A stretch of DNA of 64,000 nucleotides from an uncultured Oscillospiraceae bacterium (GTDB lineage Bacteria > Bacillota > Clostridia > Oscillospirales > Acutalibacteraceae): assembly GCA_900539165.1 (NCBI GenBank), contig UQAZ01000008.1:1-64000 (forward strand), given 5' to 3'. A program made the translations under genes and the position numbers. Shown here piece by piece: positions 56,504-64,000 of this stretch. The notes under the pieces are model-generated. The model made no database searches and was not told where the DNA came from. It was given only the letters and a program-made list of their open reading frames with translations. The stretch's first letter is position 1; every line of letters starts with the position of its first letter.

Positions 56504-59223
56504 CATAACTCCCTTATATTTTCAACAATACTGTTTTTCATTTCACGCCTTACCTTAGACCATAGATTTATAAGGCAAACAACGAATAGCAACACAACCA
56601 TAAAAACAGCAGGCAACGGTCTGAACAGCATATCAAGTCCCAAATATTCAATCCGTTTGCAAAGCTCTCCGATAACAAAATATCCTATGATATAAATTCC
56701 GAAGCCGACACCTGCTCCCCAGCCGAACATAGACATCATTCTCAGACAATACGATTTAACCAGTACGCCCTCTCCTGCTCCGACCGCACGCAATGTGCCG
56801 ATTGCACGCTTGTTTTCTCTGATTTGTGCAGTAATCGAATTATTGATTATGCTTGCACATATAACAAAGCTGATAATCATAATTACAAGTATAGCAGTCA
56901 TTCCGGAACGATAAGTATGCTCCAACTGCTGACTTTCCTTAAATGTAGAGCTTAAATAAGCTTGATATTTCACAACATAACTGTCAAGAAATTCGGTGAA
57001 TTCAGTATCTGTCTGTTCGTCAGGCTTTTCATACAAAGACATATACAGTCGCTCGTAACCGCTACTGTTGTTTATCGAATACAAGCCGTCGTGTGAGGTA
57101 ATAAGTCCCACCCCATGTGTGCTTACAATATCATATCTGTCAGTTTTTCTGCCCGGTGATACCAATGCACCTATTTTTACAGTCTTAAAGCTCTTTGTGA
57201 CAGGTGAATAAATTTCAATCTCATCACCCGCTTTATACTTGCTTTCGGCAGTAATAACAGATTTATAACCATAATCTCCGTCTTTGCCGACCTCGTCATC
57301 ATAGTTATAGCTCTCGCCATATCCGTTTTTATATAATCTGGCCAATAGCTCCGCCTTTTTAGGCATAATCATAATTATTTCTTCGCCTGAGCGTATCTTG
57401 TTATAATCTATCCTGCCGTCATATACATCCTTTTCAAGAGAGTTGATTTCGGCTTGGTCATATGAACTAATTGTCATATTCCAAACATCATCGGCAATTC
57501 CAAGTTCCTCTAATTCGGAAGGATTGTGTTCTCTAATCTTATTCGTATCACACTCGGTAATTATGCGTGCATAATCCTCAGCTGATTTTATTTTTTTATA
57601 GTTCTCGTCTACATCAAGTATCATCCACGAATTCAGCGCCCTGAAAAGCATATCCGAATAATCAGCCTTGACATATACATTATCGCTCTTTGTTCCTCTG
57701 ACGCTCTTAACAAGCGGATTTGAAGCAATCGTCTGCCTTTCTGCCTGTGTAGCACCATCACTGCTTGAGCAATATAAAGTGTAATCATACGGAATAGTAG
57801 GCTTGTTTTCCTTTTGATAAGCAAGGAACGAAAAGCCAAACGCAGAAAACATAATCGAAACAGCCAAAATCATTCCGACCGCAATCTTGCTGCCTTTATA
57901 TAGCTGACCGTTTCGTCTTGCAAGATGAGTGGCAGGTTTATATTGCATCTTTGAATGAATCTTCTTTACCTTTGCCCTGCGTTGAGTTCTGACATCACGA
58001 ATTGCCTGCATAGGTGAAATGCCCGATGCAATAATCAACGGCACAAGTGCCGCAAGCATAACGACAGTCATATTTATCACCGCTGCAATCGGAAGTGTCC
58101 AAATGCTCTTTGTCATAACCGCATTGTCGCTCATCAAATTAATACCCAGATACACAAGCAAATACGAAATCAAAATACTTATCGGCGTAGAAATAAGTGC
58201 TATAATAAATGCCTCTCTGCCGAAAATATGAATTATCTGTCGCTTGGTCGTACCAACGGCTCTGAGCATTCCTATCTGCTGTCTGCGCTCCTTTAAGTTG
58301 TTATTAAAAGAGTTCACTATGGCAACGCAAGAAGCAAATATCAAAACAAGCACAATAAACAGCATCAGCTCTCCGTTATTAAACATATGATAATCTAAAA
58401 CAGATGACGAATCATAGCTTGTGCCGTAAGTCTGATATTCCGAATTATGAAATTCGGGATAATTTTTTTCCAAATAGCCAAAAAGATTTTGTTCGCCGTT
58501 AATTGAACGAAAGTAAGATTGATGTTCAACTATATACGCAATCAGTTTCGTTCTTCCGCCCGAGTCCATAACGGTATCGTCTGCAACAAACATCGCAGGA
58601 ATGGAAGGTGCGTGTGACGAATTGGTACTGTCATAATCATAGCTGAATGCGAAATTGCTCTTTTTGTCCTTTAATATACCCGTGATGACATAATTCTTTT
58701 CGACCGTTTCGCCGTAGCCGTTACCGTTTTGAATATCAACATTTACGGTAATCGTACTTCCTACACCGGCGTCACGATAACCCAACCTTTTAAGAGCCTC
58801 GCTTTCAATGGCAATCTCGTCCTTTGCTTCGGGAAGTCTGCCTTCTATCAGCTTTTGATTGGATATTTGGCGAAATTTATCATTCGCCCTGCCTATATCA
58901 CAGCCAAGTCTTTTGAGACCTTCCGAAGAATAGGCATATCCCATAACGTCCACAACGGCATAATCCTGTATCACATTTTTCTGCTTTGCAAGTTCGTAAT
59001 CCTCCTCGCTAAGCCAATCGGCACCCATAGCAATGTTTTGATAGCCGTTTGCCTCAATCATACTCGCACGGGAGGTTTCCTTTGCGGCAGATACAAAAAA
59101 CACAATACTGCCGGAAAAAACCATAGCAAGAACTATACCGATAATCATTATCAAATATTGCTTTTTTCTCTGCCTTATGTTTGCAAGAGCAATATCATTA
59201 ACGGTTAATTTGTTTTTCATCAT
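56503..59223 (-). CDS. FtsX-like ABC transporter permease (large)
   Basis: A 906-residue permease. An N-terminal helix (about 20-47) leads into a large extracellular domain, then a FtsX core (about 285-410: LRAVGTTKRQIIHIFGREAFI), one further helix (about 447-470), a second large extracellular domain (about 470-765) and a second FtsX core (about 770-900: LRAVGAGEGVLVKSYCLR). This two-unit arrangement resembles exporters of the MacB/LolC/BceB group. It overlaps the ATPase gene by 4 bases and forms a complex with it. Substrate unknown; a peptide or lipid-linked compound is likely. Confidence 0.92.
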   Translation of the reverse strand: MMKNKLTVNDIALANIRQRKKQYLIMIIGIVLAMVFSGSIVFFVSAAKETSRASMIEANGYQNIAMGADWLSEEDYELAKQKNVIQDYAVVDVMGYAYSSEGLKRLGCDIGRANDKFRQISNQKLIEGRLPEAKDEIAIESEALKRLGYRDAGVGSTITVNVDIQNGNGYGETVEKNYVITGILKDKKSNFAFSYDYDSTNSSHAPSIPAMFVADDTVMDSGGRTKLIAYIVEHQSYFRSINGEQNLFGYLEKNYPEFHNSEYQTYGTSYDSSSVLDYHMFNNGELMLFIVLVLIFASCVAIVNSFNNNLKERRQQIGMLRAVGTTKRQIIHIFGREAFIIALISTPISILISYLLVYLGINLMSDNAVMTKSIWTLPIAAVINMTVVMLAALVPLIIASGISPMQAIRDVRTQRRAKVKKIHSKMQYKPATHLARRNGQLYKGSKIAVGMILAVSIMFSAFGFSFLAYQKENKPTIPYDYTLYCSSSDGATQAERQTIASNPLVKSVRGTKSDNVYVKADYSDMLFRALNSWMILDVDENYKKIKSAEDYARIITECDTNKIREHNPSELEELGIADDVWNMTISSYDQAEINSLEKDVYDGRIDYNKIRSGEEIIMIMPKKAELLARLYKNGYGESYNYDDEVGKDGDYGYKSVITAESKYKAGDEIEIYSPVTKSFKTVKIGALVSPGRKTDRYDIVSTHGVGLITSHDGLYSINNSSGYERLYMSLYEKPDEQTDTEFTEFLDSYVVKYQAYLSSTFKESQQLEHTYRSGMTAILVIMIISFVICASIINNSITAQIRENKRAIGTLRAVGAGEGVLVKSYCLRMMSMFGWGAGVGFGIYIIGYFVIGELCKRIEYLGLDMLFRPLPAVFMVVLLFVVCLINLWSKVRREMKNSIVENIREL

Positions 59224-59906
59224 ACCACCTCTGACCTTGAATCTCTGACGATTTTTCCGTCCTCAATGGTTAAAATCCTGTCTGCCTGTTCCGCAACATG
59301 CAGGTCGTGGGTAACGAGTATCAGCGTAACACCAAGCTCTTCGGCAGCATATTTAAGAAGAGTAAGCACCTCTTCTCCGCTTTTTTTGTCCAAATTTCCC
59401 GTCGGCTCATCCGCAAAAAGAATTGACGGCTTATTTGCAAGCGCTCTTGCTATCGCAATTCTTTGCTGCTGTCCGCCCGAAAGCGCAGACGGCAAATGCT
59501 CAAGCCTGTCTTTTATGCCTAATATGTTTACAATTCTTTCCAAATATTGTTCGTCGGGTTTTTTAGAATCAAGCATAATCGGAAGCAAAATATTTTCCAT
59601 TCCCGTAAGCTCGTTTACAAGATTGTATGCCTGAAACACAAAGCCGAAGCGTCTCCTGCGAAGAATGGAAAGCTGATTGTCGCTGTAATTTCCAAGTTTG
59701 GCGTCATTATACAGAACATATCCCGAAGTGGGATTTTCAAGCGACGAGAGCATATGCAAAAGAGTGGATTTGCCCGAGCCTGACGGTCCCGTAATCGCAC
59801 AGAATTCACCCTGCTCAAACTCAACAGTTACGCTGTCGACAGCTTTTACGATGCAGTCACCGCTTATATATTCCTTTGTCAACCCATTGCACGAAATAAT
59901 GCTCAT
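59220..59906 (-). CDS. ABC transporter ATP-binding protein (MacB/LolD-type)
   Basis: A 228-residue ATPase. Walker A GPSGSGKSTLL, signature ALSGGQQQRIAIARAL, Walker B LFADEPTGNLD, switch VTHD. It is the partner of the downstream permease. A 140-bp gap with a terminator and repeats separates it from the histidine kinase gene upstream, so it has its own control. Confidence 0.95.
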   Translation of the reverse strand: MSIISCNGLTKEYISGDCIVKAVDSVTVEFEQGEFCAITGPSGSGKSTLLHMLSSLENPTSGYVLYNDAKLGNYSDNQLSILRRRRFGFVFQAYNLVNELTGMENILLPIMLDSKKPDEQYLERIVNILGIKDRLEHLPSALSGGQQQRIAIARALANKPSILFADEPTGNLDKKSGEEVLTLLKYAAEELGVTLILVTHDLHVAEQADRILTIEDGKIVRDSRSEVV

Positions 59907-59984
59907 AGTATCAATCCTTTCTGTTTTAGCCTTTCTTCACTATAATAATAACACGGCACTCTTTCATTACTCTTACGCCAAGAT

Positions 59985-60000
59985 TAAGAATTTGTAAGAA
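59985..60000 (-). promoter_or_regulatory. Direct repeat TTCTTA-N4-TTCTTA, possible response-regulator site
   Basis: On the minus strand TTCTTACAAATTCTTAATCTTGG has two TTCTTA units spaced 10 bp apart, the helical phase used by OmpR-family regulators. It lies about 80 bases upstream of the ATPase start. The regulator gene is two genes away. Confidence 0.4.
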
Positions 60001-60037
60001 AACAGCCCTGCTCCAACACCTGATATTGGATAGGGCT
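59998..60037 (-). terminator. Terminator after the histidine kinase
   Basis: AGCCCT-ATCCAA and TTGGAGCAGGGCT form a stem followed by GTTTTC on the minus strand, 10 bases after the kinase stop. Confidence 0.65.
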
Positions 60038-60046
60038 GCATTTATG

Positions 60047-60952
60047 CTATATCAATTCGTTAGCTTCTATATGCGGCAGACAGATATTAACCGCCAAGCC
60101 GTCATTATAATTTTCTGCGGAAATAACGCCGTGATGTCGCTCAACCACCGCCTTTGCTATTGCAAGACCTATGCCTGTGCTTTTTTGGCTTGCATTGTCA
60201 GCCTTGTAAAATCGCACAAACAAATTATTAAGGTCGTCCTCGTTTGCTCCGCCTCCGTTGTCATAAATCTTAATAACAGATGTTCTCGGACGGTCACTTA
60301 TTTCTACCGTAACCCGACCGTCTTCATCCGTATGCTCGCAAGCATTTTTTATAACATTCGACACCGCCTCGCCTATCCAGCTTTTGCTGCATCTTATGAT
60401 GCTTTTCCCCGAAACAATAAACTTCTTTTCGGGAAACATCGGCTTAAATTCGCAAATCACGCTGTTTATCAGCTCCGACAGTTCACAGCTTTTATAATTT
60501 TCGCCGTATATATCGCTCGTCTTGATTTTTTCAAGCTTCAAAAGCTGATACACAAGGCTTTCCATTTTTGTTATAAGTTCAAGCTCTTTGGTATTATGCA
60601 CGGTCGGATTTATCTCATCATCCATTTCACAGTAAAGCTTAATCGCTGCGATAGGAGTTTTCAGCTGATGAGAAATATCGGAAATAAATTCCATATTTTT
60701 CTTGTTTTCCCGTGCAAGCTTGTTTTCCTCAAGCCTTACAGCCTCCTGCAAATCCGCAACACCGTTTTGCAATCTCGCAAAATCATTATCATACAGGCTA
60801 AACGGCGTCATTATATCGTGATTAAGGAAATCGTTAATCTGCATTGTAAGCTTGTCAATATTTCGGTTCGTTTTGACATTCTTTACGAGCAGTACAACGC
60901 AAGCCACAAGCAAAATCAAAATTACACCGCCCAAAACAGCGTAAGCACTCAT
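60047..60952 (-). CDS. Sensor histidine kinase with minimal input domain
   Basis: A 301-residue kinase. A single N-terminal helix (about 5-27) follows almost at once, with no extracellular sensor; then a coiled linker, H box FISDISHQLKTPIAAI near residue 110, N box (WIGEAVSNVIKNACEH), G box KIYDNGGGANEDD and TGIGLAIAKAV. Such kinases usually rely on a partner transporter for sensing, as with BceS-like kinases and their ABC exporter. It overlaps the response regulator stop in ATGA, with GGGAGG upstream. Confidence 0.93.
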   Translation of the reverse strand: MSAYAVLGGVILILLVACVVLLVKNVKTNRNIDKLTMQINDFLNHDIMTPFSLYDNDFARLQNGVADLQEAVRLEENKLARENKKNMEFISDISHQLKTPIAAIKLYCEMDDEINPTVHNTKELELITKMESLVYQLLKLEKIKTSDIYGENYKSCELSELINSVICEFKPMFPEKKFIVSGKSIIRCSKSWIGEAVSNVIKNACEHTDEDGRVTVEISDRPRTSVIKIYDNGGGANEDDLNNLFVRFYKADNASQKSTGIGLAIAKAVVERHHGVISAENYNDGLAVNICLPHIEANELI

Positions 60953-61617
60953 TTGGTGTCCTCCCATCTGTATCCGACACCTCTTACGGTAACTATATGC
61001 TCTGCTCCGATTTTTTCTCTAAGTCTGCTCATATGCACGCTCAGGGTGTTGTCATAAATAAAGTTTCCGCTTTCGTCCCATATGTTTTTCAAAAGCGTAT
61101 CACGGGTAACGATAACACCGCTGTTGCGAATAAGACAGCATAAAATCTGAAACTCCGTCTTTGTCAAAAACATAGTTTCGTTATCCTTTTTTACCGTCAT
61201 ATTGTTCATATCAATAACAATTCCGTCGCTGCTTATAACCGAAGAGCCGTTTCCCGAGCGTCTGATGAGCGCACGCACCCTCGACATAAGCTCCAACAAC
61301 TTAAACGGCTTTGTAACATAATCGTCCGCACCCGAATCAAGTCCCTTTACGATGTTTATCTCATCATCGCACGCAGTCAAAAAGAGTATCGGCGAAGTAA
61401 CTCCCGAGGCCCTCAGCGACGCACAAAGGTCAAGACCGCTTCCGTCGGGAAGCATAACATCAAGGATAATCAAATCAAAGACGCCCGACGCAATAATCCC
61501 CCTTGCCTGCGAAATCGTTTCGGCTGCCGTAACGGCATACCCCTGACTTGCAAGCATTTCTTTCAGCCCGTCACGCAAATATAAATCGTCCTCAAGCAAA
61601 AATATTTTTTCTTTCAT
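60949..61617 (-). CDS. OmpR-family response regulator
   Basis: A 222-residue DNA-binding regulator. The receiver domain has DDLYLRDGL, the phospho-acceptor Asp in DLIILDVMLPDGSG and the Lys in DYVTKPF; the C-terminal winged helix shows LTKTEFQILCCLIRN and IYDNTLSVHMSRLREKIGAEHIVTVRGVGYRW. ATG 61617 is taken because GGTGAT precedes it; the open frame extends further with no SD. First gene of the regulator/kinase unit. Confidence 0.95.
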   Translation of the reverse strand: MKEKIFLLEDDLYLRDGLKEMLASQGYAVTAAETISQARGIIASGVFDLIILDVMLPDGSGLDLCASLRASGVTSPILFLTACDDEINIVKGLDSGADDYVTKPFKLLELMSRVRALIRRSGNGSSVISSDGIVIDMNNMTVKKDNETMFLTKTEFQILCCLIRNSGVIVTRDTLLKNIWDESGNFIYDNTLSVHMSRLREKIGAEHIVTVRGVGYRWEDTK

Positions 61618-61643
61618 CAAATCACCGCCTAATCTATACGCTA

Positions 61644-61673
61644 ATAATAGCACAGATAAACCGCACTCTGCAA
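61644..61673 (-). promoter_or_regulatory. Promoter of the two-component operon
   Basis: Minus strand TTGCAG (61668-61673), 18 bases, TATTAT (61644-61649). Confidence 0.55.
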
Positions 61674-61814
61674 CGATTATTACTAAATCGTAAATTAAAG
61701 AATGAAATTATAAAGCATTCTCCCGAAACAGAAAAACCGCCCGTTTTATACAACTGTTTGAAAATGTATGCTCTGTTTTAATATATCATACAAAAAACAC
61801 GAAGTCCACTTATA

Positions 61815-61843
61815 TTGCAAAAGTGAGAGAATTATGGTATAAT
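61815..61843 (+). promoter_or_regulatory. Promoter of tetR-like gene
   Basis: TTGCAA (61815-61820), 17 bases, TATAAT (61838-61843), 32 bases before the start at 61875. Confidence 0.75.
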
Positions 61844-61874
61844 TTTAAGATAGAATTATGTGGGGAGGTAAAAT

Positions 61875-62438
61875 ATGCAACAGTTTACAAAAAAAGAAAT
61901 CAAGCTTACAATGCTAAAGCTGTTACAAAGCAAGCCTCTCGACAGCATAAAGGTCAGAGACATAATTGACGAATGCGGAATCAGCCGTAACACATTTTAT
62001 TATCACTACCATGATATTTATGATGTTCTTGCCGACTCGTTTAACAATATTCTTGACGAAATCATTGACGGAGACGACGATAATTTTTCGTGGGAGAACG
62101 CATTTCATAAAATCGCAGGAAGCGCTCTGATTAACAAGAGCATAATTTCTAACATTTTTTCGTCCAAATATGCCGACAAAATCAAGTTGTATATGGCAAA
62201 CGGCATAGGCAGAATAATCGAGCATAAGATAAAGGATTTATGCAAAAAGAAAAATCTGTGCGTAAACGATGACGACATAAGAATAATTTCGATTTTCTAT
62301 AAGCACGCCATTGCAGGTACTTTTTCCGAATGGGTACAACTGGGAATGAAAACAAATCCTGAGGACTTTATTAAAAAGCTCGGCAGGATTTTCCCCGAAA
62401 ATATAGAAAACTCACTCAATGTAATTGAAAATAATTAG
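61875..62438 (+). CDS. TetR family transcriptional regulator
   Basis: A 187-residue regulator. The N-terminal helix-turn-helix reads TMLKLLQSKPLDSIKVRDIIDECGISRNTFYYHYHDIYDVL. The C-terminal ligand domain is all-helical and of TetR_C type, ending in EWVQLGMKTNPEDFIKKLGRIFP. SD GGGGAGG. It has its own promoter and terminator, and probably controls itself or the two-component/exporter block divergent from it; no palindromic operator is evident. Confidence 0.92.
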   Translation: MQQFTKKEIKLTMLKLLQSKPLDSIKVRDIIDECGISRNTFYYHYHDIYDVLADSFNNILDEIIDGDDDNFSWENAFHKIAGSALINKSIISNIFSSKYADKIKLYMANGIGRIIEHKIKDLCKKKNLCVNDDDIRIISIFYKHAIAGTFSEWVQLGMKTNPEDFIKKLGRIFPENIENSLNVIENN

Positions 62439-62447
62439 TACAAAATG

Positions 62448-62484
62448 AGGGAAATGTGCAATAATTGCATATTTCTCTTTTTTT
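62448..62484 (+). terminator. Terminator of tetR-like gene
   Basis: AGGGAAATGTGCAA and TTGCATATTTCTCT form a 14-bp stem with G-U pairs, followed by seven T. Confidence 0.85.
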
Positions 62485-62519
62485 GACAGTTTTATTTTTT
62501 GGCTGTCTGTGTTTTAATA

Positions 62520-62705
62520 AAGCCATAGCAGAGGTAAACAGCTCGGCTATCGGTCAATTTAATTAAGATTCAGGCTATCCAAGCTATTTGGGTTTTCTTT
62601 ATATTTTTTCTCCTCAGGTCTGATTTCCCCCTCTTACTTATACCTAATTGACCGCTTTTCTTACCGACACGAATCATAGTCTGTCGTATTCGTGTCGGTG
62701 TTTTT
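62520..62705 (+). ncRNA. Candidate structured RNA or leader before the DUF308 gene
   Basis: Between two terminators lies a region with an enclosing long-range helix: CGGTCAATT (62551-62559) is perfectly complementary to AATTGACCG (62646-62654). Inside and beside it, hairpins ATAGC-A-GAG..CTC-G-GCTAT (about 62525-62550) and CCAA-GCTAT-TTGG can form. It ends in a perfect 12-bp terminator ACCGACACGAAT/ATTCGTGTCGGT plus T-run (62663-62705), 15 to 20 bases before the SD of the DUF308 gene. No known class is recognised and no good promoter is visible; TTGACA at 62483 lacks a well-spaced -10. Confidence 0.45.
62663..62705 (+). terminator. Perfect 12-bp terminator/attenuator upstream of DUF308 gene
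   Basis: ACCGACACGAAT-N13-ATTCGTGTCGGT, then GTTTTT. Its position after the candidate RNA and immediately before a coding gene suggests attenuation or the end of an independent transcript. Confidence 0.85.
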
Positions 62706-62747
62706 GCGTTTTAGTAAACATATTTATAATCATTCGGAGGTATCGGC

Positions 62748-63302
62748 ATGAAATACTTAAAGAGTATAAAAACAGCCTACATTTGTGCCGGCGTACTTTT
62801 CGCTCTTATGGGAGTTGCTCTAATCATCTTTCCGCAAATATCAATGAATGTGGTTTGCTGTATTCTCGGCGCATTCATCATTATGCTCGGCGTAATAAAA
62901 ATCTGTGCCTATTTCTCGGACGACAGATACAACATTGCCTTTCAATTCGATTTGGCGCTCGGCATTTTGGCAATCGTGCTGGGTATAGTATTCATTGCAA
63001 AAACAAATTGGGTGCTTTCGTTTTTCAGCACGGTTTTGGGAATATTCATAACAACGGGCGGTCTTTTCTCTGTTCAGGCGTCAATCGACGCAAAGAGAAT
63101 CGGCTTAAACGCTTGGGGCGGTCTGCTTGCTCTCTCGATAGCTTCTATGGCAGTCGGAATAGTTTTAATTTTCTGTCCGATAAAAAGTCTAACGCTTATG
63201 ACAAGGCTTTACGGTATCGGCTGTGCGTTGGAGGGTATCAGCAGATTTTTCACCGCTGTATACACCACCCAAAGAATTAAAAATATTCGCTTTGACAGTT
63301 GA
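62748..63302 (+). CDS. DUF308 (HdeD-like) membrane protein
   Basis: A 184-residue protein with six hydrophobic segments in two halves of three, each starting with a G-x-A/I-L-x-G pattern (YICAGVLFALMGVALIIFP, LALGILAIVLGIVFI, GGLLALSIASMAVGIVLI), the layout of DUF308/HdeD. HdeD relates to acid resistance in E. coli, but function is unknown in Firmicutes. SD GGAGG 7 bases upstream. Confidence 0.88.
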   Translation: MKYLKSIKTAYICAGVLFALMGVALIIFPQISMNVVCCILGAFIIMLGVIKICAYFSDDRYNIAFQFDLALGILAIVLGIVFIAKTNWVLSFFSTVLGIFITTGGLFSVQASIDAKRIGLNAWGGLLALSIASMAVGIVLIFCPIKSLTLMTRLYGIGCALEGISRFFTAVYTTQRIKNIRFDS

Positions 63303-63374
63303 TAACGGCATACAAAAACAAAAATCTCTGCTTTTAATGAATAAGCAGAGCAAAAAATAATATACAGCAGAAAG

Positions 63375-63405
63375 CTCCGCAGTCATCAAGGCTGTGGAGT
63401 TTTTT
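63375..63405 (+). terminator. Terminator after DUF308 gene
   Basis: CTCCGCAG and CTGTGGAG form a stem followed by TTTTTT. A second hairpin, CTCTGCTT..AAGCAGAG with an A-run, lies 45 bases upstream. Confidence 0.75.
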
Positions 63406-63429
63406 GCACCCACCTCATCGTGCAAAAGA

Positions 63430-63455
63430 AAAAGGCACTCCATAAGGAATGCCTT
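63430..63455 (-). terminator. Terminator of rplM-rpsI
   Basis: Minus strand AAGGCATTCC-TTAT-GGAGTGCCTT followed by TTTCTTTT, 16 bases after the rpsI stop. Confidence 0.85.
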
Positions 63456-63471
63456 GTATAGATAATACTGA

Positions 63472-63870
63472 TTATCTCTTGCTGAACTGTGGTGCGCGAC
63501 GAGCTGCTTTAAGACCCGGCTTCTTTCTTTCCTTCATACGAGGATCACGAGTAAGGAAGCCAGCCTTCTTGAGTGCAGGACGAAGAGCCTCATCATACTG
63601 AAGAAGCGCTCTTGAAAGGCCGTGACGGATAGCGCCTGCCTGACCTGATACACCACCACCGTTTACACGGCAGATAATGTCGAACTTCTCAGTTGTATCT
63701 GTAAGTGTAAGTGGCTGACGAACAACGAGCTTTAAGGTCTCGAGACCAAAGTAATCATCGATGTCTCTGTCATTGATAATGATTTTACCTGTACCTGCGT
63801 AAACACGTACACGAGCAACAGACTCCTTGCGTCTGCCTGTTCCGTAGAAATAAGGATTTGATTCGTACAT
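63472..63870 (-). CDS. rpsI: 30S ribosomal protein S9
   Basis: A 132-residue ribosomal protein. YFYGTGRRKESVARVRVYAGTGKIIINDRDIDDYF at the N-terminus and the C-terminal tail KKPGLKAARRAPQFSKR, which reaches the P-site tRNA, are typical. It follows rplM by 14 bases (SD GGAGG), the universal order. Confidence 0.99.
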   Translation of the reverse strand: MYESNPYFYGTGRRKESVARVRVYAGTGKIIINDRDIDDYFGLETLKLVVRQPLTLTDTTEKFDIICRVNGGGVSGQAGAIRHGLSRALLQYDEALRPALKKAGFLTRDPRMKERKKPGLKAARRAPQFSKR

Positions 63871-63884
63871 ATTAAATTACCTCC

Positions 63885-64000
63885 TTATGCTTCATAAGCA
63901 ACAGGCTTCTGAGCCTCGTGCTTGTGTTCTGCGTTCTTATAAATCTTACATCTGGTAAGCTGCTTTCTGCCGAGAGTTGTGTCAGGAATCATACCCTTTA
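63885..64000 (-). CDS. rplM: 50S ribosomal protein L13, C-terminal part
   Basis: The gene runs off the right edge of the window. Its last 37 codons, read on the minus strand, give KGMIPDTTLGRKQLTRCKIY and end NAEHKHEAQKPVAYEA, the L13 C-terminus with the conserved MIP and LGRKQL motifs. It precedes rpsI in the same transcript. Confidence 0.97.
   Translation of the reverse strand, partial: KGMIPDTTLGRKQLTRCKIYKNAEHKHEAQKPVAYEA

Noticed and set aside
60026..61057. 343-codon plus-strand frame
   Set aside because: Antisense to the histidine kinase, which has intact H, N and G boxes.
1..64000. CRISPR arrays and tRNA genes
   Set aside because: I saw no regularly spaced 25-40 base repeats and no cloverleaf with a T-arm GGTTCGA pattern other than the tmRNA, but this was by eye only.

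Overview
The window looks like a chromosomal segment of a Gram-positive, spore-former-type Clostridia bacterium, most likely a gut Oscillospirales/Ruminococcaceae member. The signs are AT-leaning DNA, SD motifs of the AGGAGG type with ATG/GTG/TTG starts, the order ffs-dnaX-ebfC-recR-smpB-ssrA, a CIRCE-controlled hrcA-grpE-dnaK-dnaJ operon, a tmRNA tag ending in ALAA, FtsEX followed by LytM-type hydrolases, and a GH112 phosphorylase typical of mucin or milk-glycan users. The genus is an inference; no 16S gene is present.

Left end (1-4483): an accessory region downstream of the tmRNA gene. The tmRNA terminator and the last bases of its 3' end occur twice as an imperfect direct repeat (1499-1556 and 4434-4491). 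The repeats bracket about 3 kb that holds a DUF4143-type AAA ATPase and a dGTPase-like HD protein. Further left are a small membrane protein gene, a decayed small ORF of mobile-element type and palindrome-rich DNA. No integrase is visible.

4484-12296 (mostly minus strand): tmRNA, a zinc-ribbon membrane protein, smpB, recR, ebfC, dnaX and the SRP RNA form an RNA and replication housekeeping block. It is followed by a flavin reductase-like gene, a secreted FN3 protein and a PASTA pseudokinase.

12600-20212 (plus strand): the heat-shock operon under CIRCE control, an orphan phage-type holin/CHAP endolysin cassette behind a hairpin leader, then a MepA-like MATE exporter behind an attenuated leader that may be a guanidine-IV riboswitch.

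20255-30186 (minus strand): a TtcA-like enzyme; a run of metallophosphoesterase, MBL-fold, GtrA-HAD fusion and GtrA genes; an RlmA-like methyltransferase; M18 aminopeptidase; a Sua5-CoaE fusion; prfA; and a DUF951 gene.

30304-49807 (plus strand): an S1-domain protein, a membrane protein with DxDGT repeats, a palindromic repeat cluster, a GPH-type symporter, ftsE-ftsX with three LytM/M23 paralogues, queH-rarA-nth-aroK-like, guaB, a GDPD protein, and a pair made of an IscU-like scaffold protein and a GGGtGRT protein behind a strong promoter.

49983-61617 (minus strand): GH112 phosphorylase with a beta-helix protein and an unknown gene, an AGCS symporter, then a response regulator/histidine kinase and an ABC exporter with a large FtsX-type permease and an accessory surface protein. 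61875-63302 (plus): a TetR regulator, a candidate structured RNA and a DUF308 protein. The right edge holds rpsI and the 3' end of rplM on the minus strand.

The points most worth following are the island at ssrA, the BECR-like domain next to smpB/ssrA, the scaffold/GGGtGRT pair, the MATE leader RNA, the orphan lysis cassette, and the structured RNA before the DUF308 gene.
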